Of a DNA stretch of 64,000 nucleotides, positions 41,951 through 53,900 are shown in pieces. The notes beneath the pieces are model-generated. The model saw nothing but the letters and a program-made list of their open reading frames with translations. It was not told the origin of the DNA and did not search any database. Within the stretch, counting starts at the first letter, position 1; each line of letters opens with the position of its first letter. Position numbers and translations under genes: made by a program. Origin of the DNA: Microplitis mediator (lineage: Eukaryota; Arthropoda; Insecta; Hymenoptera; Braconidae); NCBI RefSeq assembly GCF_029852145.1, contig NC_079975.1, forward strand, positions 14,319,275 through 14,383,274, written 5' to 3'.

Positions 41951-43424
41951 TACATACATATATAAATTTTTTAACGGATGGTATTTTCGAACCCTACTCA
42001 ACTAATTATAATCGGTTGTGACAAAATTGCTTGAAAAATCGACCATGAGGACAAATACAATAGTTAGATTTTAGAAAAATCTACCTAAAATGTAAATAAA
42101 AAGACAAAAGATCATAATCTTAACTTAGTAAGTTCATTCGAAAATAGCACATAAGATTCTATCCTACTACCCCAGCCGCGCCCATTCAACCAACTTCTTC
42201 AAGAAGAGGCTGAGTGAGCTGCAAAGTCCTGGAAGTATACAACCTGCCGTACTAAAAGAAAGACTCATCTAAAGGTAAGTAAGAGACACTTAAAATATTT
42301 TCTCTCTATTGATCGATATATAAATGCAACGTGACCAAGCTCGAAGGCGTTTGGGTTCGTACTCTTCGAAAAACCCACAATAAATAATAAATATAGGAAG
42401 CGAAAATCTTTCTCGTATTCTTTACTGTTGTCCGCACCCTCCAAATCGCTCGTTAAATTTTTCTATCGCTACCAAAGGGAGAAATCCCGGATAATTAATT
42501 TAAAACTAAGCGGCGGACATAACACAAATAATTTTAAATCAGCCGTGGAACCAGAAATTGAATATTATTTTTCAATTCAATTCAATTTAAAATGATTCGA
42601 GAGTTTGTATTATTTCAAATAATTTAAAATCAGCCGAGGAACCAGAAATTGTGGTATTATTTCTTAATTCATTTTAATTTGAAATGATTTGAGAGTTTGA
42701 ATTGTTTCAAAAACTTTTAAATCAGCCGTGGACCAGAAATTGCAATATTATTTTCTAATTTGTTTCAATTTAAAATGATTCGAGCGTTCAAATCATTTTA
42801 AATAATCTCAAATTAGAAAATAGTATTTCGTGCTTAATTCAATATGATTCAAAATGATTCAATCCAACATTTGTACTCGAAAGCAAAATAATTCAGATAA
42901 TTTGGAATGATTTAAAATAATTCAGAATTACGTAATCTCAAATCATTCCAAATTAGATTTCTTATTCAGGGTAGAGTTGTGATAAATTAAACATTGAATA
43001 AAATTAAGAAACTGATTATTTTGGGAGTGAAAAAAATTTGATTGTGAAAATTATCAGTGAAAAGAATAGAAATTGAAAGTTATCAATATATAGTAGACTG
43101 GTTCAAAAAAAGTGACTATTTTTTTTTTTTCGAAACAATTCCATTTATACCTTCGAGGAGGTGTAGAAAGATGCCTGTTAAAAGGATAGCTCTTAATATT
43201 AATAACACAGGTCTACAATGATTTTGGTGCTGATAAAAGTGAAACTGATTTCAAGTACATTCAGTACCCTGATAAAAAAGTGATACTTACTTTTTTAATG
43301 CTACGTATAGTTTTCGAGATTTCATTTATTAAAAAACAAAAGAACATTTAATTCAAAACAGTTAAATACATTTAATTAGACATTTTATTTCACAGGTTAG
43401 AAGCTTCTCTTTTTAGATTTTCTC
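41951..43424. repeat. Intergenic with a 91-bp tandem repeat
   Basis: AGCCGTGGAACCAGAAATTG-like units start near 42541, 42632 and 42724 (about 91-base spacing) and are linked by TTTAAAATGATTCGAGAGTTT. Nothing coding is seen. Confidence 0.55.
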
Positions 43425-43543
43425 CGATGGATGTCTTCAGGACATTCCCGTGTAATACTCCAACAGTAATCTGCCATCATATGCTCATCCCAGCGACCTT
43501 GGTATCTATCTTTCATCACCTTTAAATCTTGATGAAAACGTTC
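43425..43543 (-). pseudogene. Fragment of an unassigned gene family, copy 1
   Basis: The minus strand reads ERFHQDLKVMKDRYQGRWDE followed by HMMADYCWSITRECP, the same block as the end of the relic at 48655-49890. It is cut off upstream, where the tRNA-like sequence begins. Confidence 0.65.
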
Positions 43544-43552
43544 TCATTATAG

Positions 43553-43627
43553 TGCCGGATAGCTCAACTAGTAGAGCACTCGGCGCGATACGGAATTGGT
43601 CTGGGTTCGATTCCCAGTTCGGGCTAT
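43553..43627 (+). repeat. tRNA-like sequence
   Basis: GCCGGATAGCTCAACTAGTA has a well paired D arm (GCTC/GAGC), and CTGGGTTCGATTCCCAG is a perfect T arm. Acceptor pairing is 5 of 7, and the anticodon arm is poor with no U33. Likely tRNA-derived rather than functional. Confidence 0.5.
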
Positions 43628-43928
43628 CTATATTTTTCTCAATTTATCTATAAATTGTCTTATTGAGAAGGTTTGCATGTTTAGGTTTCCACTATATTAA
43701 AATGGTGGCATATCGACGGCATATCAATATTATTAATTTAAAAAAAAATTTATTGATTATAATGACATTAATTATGATAAAATACGTTTTTTAGGTTATT
43801 ATATCGATCGATACAAACCTGAACGTAGCTTCATAATTTTGACAGCTTCGCACGACATCTTGTGAGCTAATTTACCAAAATATAACCTAGAATTAGCGGC
43901 ACCAAACAAAAAATTTTTTTTGTAGACC

Positions 43929-45024
43929 TGTGTAATAGGGTGGGCCGAAAATCCTCTTTTTTTGAATTTTCATTATTAATACCAAAAATATTTTTCCTCG
44001 TACAAAAAAAAAAATTTTCGGAAATCAAAAAAAATTTTAGGTCGATATCTTAGGCTCGCCAAATCCCGCTAAAGTTAGAAGTTGTTTAAAATTTTTTTTC
44101 CAACAAATTTTGATCGGAAATTTAATTCTCTACAAAAAAGGTCCAATAATAAAATTACGTCAAGTTGATAGTTACTCAGATAATTGCAATTTTGCTCTAA
44201 AAAATGAAATTTTTCAAGATATTGTTATTTTTTCAGGGTAAAAAATAAATTTTATCAAAAAAATTTCGTAGGAAATTCAATTTTCTACAAAACAGACTTA
44301 ATAAAAATTTATTCAAAGTTGATAGTTACAAAGATAATAGCAATTCGTGATGAAAACCACCAAACAACGAGAAATGTGACTATCTAAACATAAAACTGCC
44401 AGTTTATGAATAACTATAAATTTCAAGTTTTTACCAGAAGACCAATTTTGTAAGAAATTTGATTTTCCATGAAATTTATATGATAAAATTCATATTTTAC
44501 CCTGAAAAAGTGATAATATCTTGAAAAATTATATTTTTTAGAACAAAATTGCAATTATCTCAGTAACTATCAACTTTACGTAATTTAACTATAGGACCAT
44601 TTTTGTAGAGAATTAAATTTACGATCAAAATAAGTTGGAAAAAAATTTTTAAACAACTTCTAACTTTAACGGGATTTGGCGAGCCTAAGATATCGGCCTG
44701 AAATTTTTTTTTCTCCTCGACGGGCGGAAAGCGTCAACTTTCGTCCCGCTGTGCAAAACGAAGTTGCCGCTTTCCGCCTCCGTCGAGGAGAAAAATAGCA
44801 TACACTCCTCGGGAAGTAAACAAGAAAGCCTCAGATCACATGTTTGTTGACCTCGGCTTCGCCTCGGCGACAATTACATGTGATCTGAGACATTTCTTAC
44901 TTTACTTCCCTCGATGTGTAATATACTATTGTTTTCCGAAAAATTTTTTTTTGTACAAAGAAAAATATTTTTGGTATTAATAATGAAAATTCAAAAAAAG
45001 CGTATTTTCGGCCCACCCTACTGT
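43929..45024. mobile_element. Foldback element with long inverted arms
   Basis: GGGTGGGCCGAAAATCCTC at about 43929 is mirrored by TTTTCGGCCCACCCT ending at about 45024. Inner pairs match too: CTTAGGCTCGCCAAATCCCG (44050) against CGGGATTTGGCGAGCCTAAG (44670), and CAAGATATTG against the corresponding right-arm block. The right arm is interrupted by copy 2 of the multi-hairpin element. Confidence 0.75.
44704..44935. mobile_element. Compact multi-hairpin element, copy 2
   Basis: Same content and order as 39389-39616, inserted in the right arm of the foldback element, which shows it was mobile after that element formed. Confidence 0.7.
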
Positions 45025-45376
45025 GTAATGATTGGAAAAAAAATTTTTAAACTTCGGAATTTTATATTTCGGTCTAGAAGCAAAGTGCCGAGATGAACGA
45101 TACATATTTTTATAGAAAATGAAGTGCTCTACAAAAGAGGTTTCTTATTATTTTTCGACAATTTCACTCCTTCAAAAGTTATTTAAGGTTAAAGTTTAAT
45201 TTAGAGTAAAGGCCCTAGGGGTATAAGTATGGTGAATCGGCCTCAGACAGATATTTGAATGATACTTAGAGGATATGTAGGTACTGATAAAATACTAAGA
45301 TCCTGAAAGTTTCAGATGTCTAACTAAATCCGTTTCCAAAAAAATAAATATTATGTAAAAAATAGAAAAATTTTTT

Positions 45377-45545
45377 AACTTCCGCTAAAAAATTTTCGAA
45401 AATTCGGGAAGTTATTGGTTTCGGTCCGATTTGCAACAACCGAATTTCTATCAGATTTTGACGTTTTCAGGTTTTAGGAAGCTATCCTGACTAATTTCAC
45501 GATGATGACCGAGTGTATGTACGTACGTATGTATGTATGTAAATA
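45377..45545 (+). repeat. Dispersed repeat end, inverted partner at 52350-52520
   Basis: Runs AACTTCCGCTAAAAA, TTCGGGAAGTTATTGGTTTCGG, GACGTTTTCAGG, AGCTATCCTGACTAATTTCACG and a GTATGTATGTA microsatellite. The mirror image at 52350-52520 has the same order. The two face each other across 7.1 kb. Confidence 0.6.
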
Positions 45546-46039
45546 TTCATAACTCTTGATCGGATGAACCGATTTTGATCTGTGAGGTGTCATTCGACGA
45601 GGCTTGTTAATATCTTGAAGCTGTAAAAATTTGAGCTTAATCGGTAAAGTGCGTTCGGAGATATTCCAAAAATAAAATTTTTTCAAAAATGTTTTATTTG
45701 GATAACTTTTAATTTGCTCAATGGATTGATTCCAAAATCTAATCAGCTCTAAAACTTCATAAGCCGCGTCAAATGCCACCTCAACCATCAAAATCGGTTC
45801 ATTCGTTCAAGAGAAACCGTTGACGAAAGAATTCAAAAAAATTTCTTTTTTTGGTTTTTTCGAAATTTCTCAAAAACGACTTGATAAATCAATTTTAAAA
45901 TTTGACCAACTTAAGAACTTGATAAAACACGTCGATTGCCGCCTCAACCATCAAATCGGTTAATTCGTTCGCGAGATATCGTGGGAGAAAGAAATGCTAA
46001 AAAATGGTTTTTTACAAAACAATGGCATACAAAAGTATT

Positions 46040-46170
46040 TGCGAGCTCGAAGAGCTCGAAAATGTATTCACAATAATGTTTTCGAGCTCAACGAGCTCGA
46101 AAACAGCGGGAAGTTTTGGGGCTGGCTCGCAGGGTTAACCGATAGACCGATTTTTTTTCTCAGGATTGGC
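46040..46170 (+). repeat. Dispersed repeat (GCTCGAAAACAGCGGGAAGT family), copy 1
   Basis: GAGCTCGAAAACAGCGGGAAG, GGGGCTGG and GACCGATTTTTTTT recur near 51748-51812 and 52780-52842. Confidence 0.65.
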
Positions 46171-47653
46171 TTGACCGATTGGTCTAAAAATTTAGTATGT
46201 TTTGGGAGCTCATAATAACTTTCAAAAAAAATAATTTACAGCTTTCATTTTATAGCTTCATAAGATCCTTGAAAAAAAAATTGTTTTTTTCTAAATTGTT
46301 TTTTCTAATTGTGATACAATTTTGGCACAATTATGAAACTATTTTTTTTCAAAGCCTTATGTACTCCCTTATAACACATAATTTTTTCGGATTTTTAAAA
46401 AAAGGTACGCCATCGTTAAAAAAATGAAAACCATTTTTCAGCTCAATTAATGCATCTATTAAAAAAGTTTAGGCTATACTTTTTTAATTTAATGCATATT
46501 CAGATAGTTTGTAGCTATCAGAAATAATATTTTGTATTTAAAACGATGACAAAAATTTCTTCATTAATGTAAAAAATTAAAATAGTTAAAAATAATTAAT
46601 TATTTATTAATTTTAATAAATATTTTTGAAAACAACTTTTTGTTTCACAGCTTGCAAGCTGTGAAAAAAATTTCTCCCGGAAGGATCCTGCATTTGGAAC
46701 CTGCCGCTCATGAGACTGACCGGAACTTTAAGCGGAAGATTGGTGGAATCTGTTAAATTGGTAAAGAGCATATAATGTAGCTATAAAATTCTCAAGAAAA
46801 ATTTTAGCATCTATTTCGAACGAAAATTAGTATATTCTGCTAACTTTTATGATGTCTGATTTCAAATAGTGCCGCTAGAATTCCTAAAATCTTCCGATAA
46901 GAGTATTTTGGGTATTTTCAGGTGAAACTGCGGAATACAAAAAATACTAAAAAAGCCGCGTCAATTCCTGGAATCTTCCAAAAAAAGTTCGTGGGGTACT
47001 TTCAGGTAAAAATGCGAAATACAAAAAATACCAAAACTATCATTAATATCCAAGAAAGCCTCTTCACCAAAGAAGGTGACAGTGGAATCCTTGATTGGCT
47101 TATTTGCCAACACTCTATGCACACAGTGTTTTGGAAATAACACAGCATATCTCATACAATAATCATTTAAGAGCGTATGAAATGTTTTTCATTGCCGATT
47201 TGTAGGACATTTTTCAAAGGAGTTAATTGAGATTTTGGGTGCATAAAAAGTTATAAAACTTGGTGAAAATAATGAAAATATCATCCTGAAGAAATTAACA
47301 CTTTCTATTTTCACTAAATAACTTTATGACAAAATTACAAATTATTTTTAAATTCGGCGCGTATTGGGAGGTTATGACTTGATTTTAGAAAAACATTAAA
47401 ATAAAAAGTTTCTTGAATTTTTTTTTTTAAATTATTGGCATTAGATTCAAGATAAATATCTAATAGATTTTTTTTTCTACTTTGTTTGAAGAATTATTTT
47501 TCGACAAACTCAAACAATTCCTTTAAAAATGAGCTGATAGAACTTTTTACATTGCCTCTTTGTAGCATATTTTTCAAAAGGATTGATTGAGGCTTTTCGT
47601 GAATAGAAAGATATAAAACTTGGTAAAAATAATTAAAATTTTATTCTGAAGAA

Positions 47654-47806
47654 TCCCTGATTAAAACAAATGATTAAAAAGTATTTAAAATGATTTGTTT
47701 TTTAATCATTTCAAATACTTTTTAATCCTTCAAATTATTTCTAATCCTGTCTCTTATGGACATTTAACGTGTGGAATCATTTTTAATCATTTTGTTTAAT
47801 CAGGGA
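47654..47806. mobile_element. Small MITE (about 153 bp)
   Basis: TCCCTGATTAAAACAAATGA at the left faces TCATTTTGTTTAATCAGGGA at the right. The AT-rich interior is also partly palindromic. No clear duplication. Confidence 0.65.
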
Positions 47807-48654
47807 TCTAATACTTTTTATTTTTACTAGAAAACGTTTTAAAAATACTATAAATTATTTTGAAATTCGGCGCATATTCGGAGGTTATGACTCGATTTTA
47901 GAAAAATTTTAAAATAAAAATTTTTTCGGCTTTTTTTAAAAAAAAAATTGCCGTTAAATTCAAGATGAACATCTAATAGATTTTTTTTTTAACTTTGCTT
48001 GGGGAATTGTTATTTTATAAGCTCAAATAATTACTTTAAAAATTAAATTTGTTATAATAATTTTAAATTTATACAATGTCAACGAAAACGTCTGTTCAAA
48101 TACTCCGTATTGGGCCACTAGATGGTGGTAAATGTAAGTGGAAAACTGAAATTGATTAATTTTTGTACTGTAAGATGGCACTTATACTTTCAATTTAGGT
48201 TTTGTCTTCTAAGTACAGTTTTGTACTGGAAAAGGTGAAGACAAAGCGAGCAAGATTTGTTCGCTTTGAAGTTTGTTTGTTACGGTGGCTCAACACGCCT
48301 ATTTGATTGTGAACTAGACCATACAACTGGGGTTATTAATACATTATTATTATTATAAAAATACTAATCATTATTATTTTTAATAATAAAAATAACACTG
48401 GTCTAACAGTGGTATTGTTGTCCTAGATATGAAAATAATATTGGGTCTATTTATGCACACAATTCATGAAATTAATATAGATTTTGTAAGATTTGCTCTG
48501 ATTTTTTTTTAAATCTTTATTTTCATTTTAAATTACAAAAATCAAAAAAAGAGAAACAAAATAACAGATATATTTATAATGACAGTTATGTTTTGAGAAA
48601 TTAGGATACATTGAAGTAAATAAAGAGGAAAATGTCGAAAATATATTTTATACT

Positions 48655-49890
48655 TCCATAAAACGCCTTTTATGAACTTTTCTTTTATAATTTTTCAGGG
48701 GACAATCTCTTTTCAAAGACCAGCAGAAATTTGCCATCATGTGACAATTTCATTGACCCTGATACCTTTCCACCATCACTTTTCGATCTTGGTGGAACCG
48801 CTCGCCCTGTTCCTCACTATAATTTCCTAAATTATCCGGAAATTTATCTAGATGATTGCGGAGATAGTGTAACTTAATACTTATATTTGCTCTTAAAGTC
48901 TGAAAGTTTGTCAGCATATTTTGCACAATTTTTCATAATTTTCTGCTTTATGGTTACTGAGGAAATTTTTGACAACCCACACCAAACTTTTCCACGCTTT
49001 ATTTTCTAGAACAGTCATAACTTTAATAAAATCTGAATCTTTCATCAATTGCCGTATTTGAGGACAATCAAATATTCCACCTCTCAATTTTTCCATACTA
49101 AGCTTCGGAAATTTTCTGCAAATGTAATTAAAACAATCTCCGGCCTTGTTCAATGCTATTACAAATTACTTTATCATACCTAACTTAATATCTAATAGTG
49201 GAAGTATGATTTTGTCTCTCCTCACCAGCGGCTCCCTTATTACATTGGCCTTACCGACAGTTAAAGAATTTCTTACAGGCCAAACATCTTTTTCCCAATG
49301 AAGTTGCTTTGCCTTACTGTCCCACATACAAATAAAGCAAGGGTATTTTGTGCATCCACTTTTTTGGCCAAGTAAAAAATTAACCATTTTTAAATCCATA
49401 CAGATCGGCCATTGATGTTCCAAGTATTTAAATTTCTCTAAAATTAATTTTACATTTTCATACTCTTCTTTTCGTTGAATGGGCAATTGGAATTGATGCA
49501 AATTTATTTTCATTGTGCAATAAGACGCATTTTAAACTTCTTTTGCAACTGCCAATCAAAAGGCACCATTCAGTAGATTTGTATTCTTTTAAACCCATGT
49601 CTAGAAGCAGCTTCGCGATATCATTTACAATACACCAATCCTTCATTTTCACTAAAAAATTCAAATAACTCTTTTTCTCGCGTTCTGTATGATATAATTG
49701 TTACTGTTGGTGCCAATAAATTTTTATCTTTCAACCTTGAGGCTGATAGTTCTGATCGTTGTTTTGATAAATTGACATCACGTATTAAATCACTGAGTTC
49801 AATAATTAATTTTTGAGAAAATAATTTTGGCCTAGATGTTTCACCCTCCCATTCACTTCCACTGGTAGACCAATTTTTTTTAGTCAATAT
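48655..49890 (-). pseudogene. Frameshifted relic of an unassigned arthropod gene family
   Basis: Four overlapping minus-strand pieces (49887-49621, 49664-49458, 49513-49166, 49153 to about 48660) are parts of one protein. They include EWCLLIGSCKRSLKCVLLHN, LEHQWPICMDLKMVNFLLGQ, KYPCFICMWDSKAK and CFNYICRKFPKLSMEKLRGG, ending with GERFHQDRKVMVERYQG and then a TGA where the other fragment has Trp. At least two frameshifts and this stop break it. The family is multicopy in arthropods as far as I recall and looks transposon-associated, but I cannot name a function. The fragment at 43425 is a second copy. Confidence 0.65.
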
Positions 49891-50086
49891 AAAACTTCAA
49901 TTACGTTCTTTTTTTTTATTGATAATTAAGTTTTTTTCTAATAATTTAATTATAGATTTTAATTTTCCCGGGTAAATGGCGGGCGCCCCAGTACGTCAGA
50001 GCGGGGAAGCCGAACACACCATTAGTCTATAGCAATAACTAGAAATTTAAATAGCGCGCTACGCGCGCGCCTTAATTTTTTGAACC

Positions 50087-50271
50087 CATAATGAATCGTC
50101 GCCCGGTTTTTGCGAGTTTCGACCTATGACTATCTTCAAGACTTTCATGTATTTTTATTTAGAGGATAATCATGTATTAATTTAATTTTTTTATACTCTA
50201 AATTAAAATACATGAACGTCTCGAAGTTAGTCAAAGGTCGAAATTTACAAAAAACGGGCGGTGATTCATTA
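50087..50271. mobile_element. Palindromic MITE (about 185 bp)
   Basis: ATAATGAATCGTCGCCCGGT continues as a long arm (TTCGACCTATGACTATCTTC, TTCATGTATTTT) and is mirrored by AAAATACATGAA, GTTAGTCAAAGGTCGAA and ACGGGCGGTGATTCATTAT. Confidence 0.7.
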
Positions 50272-50767
50272 TTGTTCACCTGTTGTGATGAAACTCAACA
50301 GAGGAAATTGTTTTTTTTTTAATAATTTATAAATTAATATTAAGTATCATTCCGGCCACTTGGAAGCAGGACGATAGCCACTTACTGCATGTGGCGCATG
50401 CGTCGCGATTTAAATTTTCATTATTTTTTTATTACATTTACTCTACATAAATTTCATATTAATTCCTAAATTTTTATCTAATGCAATATAATAATTAAAT
50501 TTCAGTATTAAGAAAAATTTTAAAATAAAAAAAAATTTACGAGTCATTTAGGCAGAATGAATCGTACTGTATATTTTTTGGTTGGATTTATAACAACAAT
50601 TCACCAATAAACAAAATGACAATCGATGCGTTTTTTTTTAACATATCTGTTTTTGCAGCGTTTCTAAGTTAACTATTGACTTTTCCATAACCATTAATTA
50701 TTTGTTAATTAAATACATTCATAAATTAAAATAAAAAAAATATAAAGTCAATAAATTAATAAATTGT

Positions 50768-50798
<31 letters not shown>

Positions 50799-50976
50799 TA
50801 AAATAATTAAATAATAGTTAATAAAATAAATTAATTATCTGTTGATAAAATAATATTAGCAGCAATAATTACAACTATAATTAAAGTGTCCCGTAACAAC
50901 AGAAAAGTTTTGTAAATTCAATACGTTTTACTAGTATTGATTTTTTTCTTATTTATTGCTATTTTAAGCAATAAAC

Positions 50977-53900
50977 ATGGGACGGAAAGTTAACAAAATA
51001 TCAAAGCATTCAAGAAATTATAAACGGATGCAAGCGTAAGTATATGACTCATGTTATTTTTTTAGAGAATATTTAAGATAATGTTTAAAAAAATTTTTTA
51101 AAAATCAATCAGAAAAATTTTTTTTTGGAAATTTCGGTTTTGCTAATTATTAAAGTCACAGCCTTTTTAAGGAGACTTCTTAAAAAATCTATCTGTTGTA
51201 GCCGGTCTCATGTTGTAATTTTAAGAAAATTTTTTCATAATATGTTTCATTACATCGAGTAATATCGAAAACTGGCATTGGCTCAAAAGTTTATGTATGT
51301 ATTTGTGTATGTGTATATAGGGGAGACCGGGGTGCTTTGGCCCCCTGGGGTACAAAGGCCCCCCTCAAAAATTACGTAAAATAATTTCGTTTGATTTCGA
51401 TTTTTGACAAAATTTCGACTGATTCTTCCGAAATAGAAGGAATATAAATGAATCTGATGGTCAAAAGCCACGACAAGAAAAAACTGGCTTAAGGGGGCAT
51501 TCGTACCCCGGTCTCCCCTATGTGGGTGATATAATGCGCCATGTCAATAAGATTACGCCTCCAGTTCTCAACCGATCTTTATAAAAATTCGTGGGCTTAT
51601 TCTGTAGATCAATACTAGAATCAAGTTCGAAGATGAGCAAAATCGGCTGGTTAGTTTACGAGTTGTGGGTGTTTGCAAATTTTTTTTATTATAAAAGAAT
51701 TTTGAATTTCGTATATTTTATAGAAATAGTTTTCCAGGTGTAAAGCTCGAAAACAGCGGGAAGTTTTGGGGCTGGTCCGCAGGGTCAACTGACAGACCGA
51801 TTTTTTTTTTAGTTTTGTAGTGATTTCTCAGAAACGACTTGAACGATCAACTTCAAAATCTAATCAGCTGTAGAACTTTATAAGCCGCGTCGAATGCCAC
51901 CTCAACCATCTCAATCAGTTAATTTGTTCGAGAGATATCGTTGGCGAATGAAATGATAAAAAACGGTTTTTTTCGATTATCTTTGAAGTGACTCATCCGA
52001 TCAATTTCAAAATTTAATTAGCTCTAGAATTCAAGAAATCGCGCTGATTGCCACCTCAAACGTCAAAAATTGGTTGATTAATTCAAAAGATATCGGCGAT
52101 GAAAAGTTAAAAAAATAACATTTTATGTTATTTTTTCCAGATAAATCAAAATATGATGTGCTAAAATGTGTCTGAAATCATACCAACTCTTTCTTTTTAT
52201 AGTCTCTTCCGATCATCAGATGATGTCACATAACTTGCTCCTTAGTTTTAAACACATTGTCACCAAAAAATTTAAAAACCCAGTCTTTAATGTTTTTCTT
52301 CGGTTTTCCATATATTATTACTCTGACCTAAGTCAAAACGTACGTACGTACATACATACATACATACATACATACACTCGGACATCATCGTGAAATTAGT
52401 CAGGATAGCTTCCTAGGACCTCAAAACGTCGGCATCTGATGAAAATGCGATTTTCGTAAATCGAACCGAAACCAATAACTTCCCGCTAAGAAAATTTACA
52501 ATTTTCTTAGCGGGAAGTTATAGTATATTACTACCTTAGGCCAGAAAGTTGGATTTCCTGGCGCATGGAATATAGATGCCGAGGCGAAGCCGAGGCATCT
52601 ATATTCCTTGCGTCAGAGCATCCAACTTTTTGGCCGTGGGTTGTATACTATTTCTCTTGATTTCCAACCGAAAGTACGGAAATACGGACAAAGGTGGGGG
52701 GAGGGGGCGGCCCGCCCGACTTTTGCAAAGCTGAGGCGAAGCCGAAAATGTATTCACAATAATATTTTCGAGGTTCTTGAGCTCGAAAACAGCGGGAAGT
52801 GTTGGGGCTGGCCCGCAGGGTCAACTGACAGACCGATTTTTTTTTGTCCTACCTGAAAAACTAACAATTTATAGCATAAAAATAATATTCCCGTTTGAAA
52901 AACAATTCTAAGCCAATCAGGGCCTTAGCGCATCGAAAAATTCGATTTCCCATCTAAATAACATGGGAAAAAATTTTTTTTTACTTTGGAATTTTTCACC
53001 TGACAATGGCTTATTATACGAATAAGCTCAGCACACATTTTGGTAGGGAATTTAACGCTCTACAAAAAAAGTCTCTTATCATTTTTTGATAAATCCATCT
53101 GTTCAAAAGTTATTGGACCTCGAAGTCAAGTTAGAGTAAATTTCAAGATCTTTTTACTTTTCTGGCGCAACTATCGAACTTATCATAAAATGCCATTGGA
53201 TCTTTTTTGTAGACAATTTTATTTCCTACAAATTATTTTTGATAAATTTTTTTTAATTCTGCATTGTTTTCTAGTTATTTCCATTCTAATGCCAAGCTCC
53301 TAAAAAAATAGTGTTCTGATCGATTTAAGAGCTTGGCATTAAAATGGAAATAATTCATCGGGCTTTACAAATATTACACGATCGGCAAAACAGCTATTAG
53401 ACATTTCATGAACTGTATAAAAAATATGCATAAATACATGAATACATATATAAACTTTTCAGCCAATGCTATTTTTCGTCATCACTCGACAAAATGAAAC
53501 ATATTATGATAAAATTTTCTCAAAATTATGACATGAGACCTGCTACAACATATCAATTTCTAAAGAAATCTGCCTAAATAATTTAATTTTCTAAAACAAC
53601 CTTCGATTAAATTTTTAAACAAAACAAATTAATTGAAATCAGTATAAAATATGGAATTTTTAAATATCTTTTAATTTTTTTTATTATTCTGTTATCTATT
53701 CTAGTGACTAGGATATAAGCTTTTTGAATCACGTCTTAATTAACGATACGATTCGCTGTTTTCGAAAAGCGCCATTGAATCGTATTGACTTTCAATACGA
53801 TTTCATTTGTTGGGAACTTACAATTTCTCGATTTACCGTTCAGGGTTTTAATTTATTTTATTCACTTCACAGACGGAAACTAAAACGTGAGGCACAGTTA

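Larger units (their letters stand above)
45100..48650. other. Gene-poor repeat region
   Basis: Apart from the repeats listed separately, I see AT-rich sequence with two related blocks, near 47220-47480 and 47570-47990 (AATTCGGCGC, GGAGGTTATGACT and a GATTTTAGAAAAA word in each), about 500 bases apart. No coding region is supported. Confidence 0.5.

Noticed and set aside
43553..43627. Functional tRNA gene
   Set aside because: The T and D arms are good, but the anticodon arm lacks pairing and U33, and the acceptor stem has two mismatches.
53724..53872. N-terminal 50 codons of the long transposase frame
   Set aside because: They precede a good splice acceptor, and a separate exon at 50977-51035 joins exactly in phase and gives a more protein-like start.
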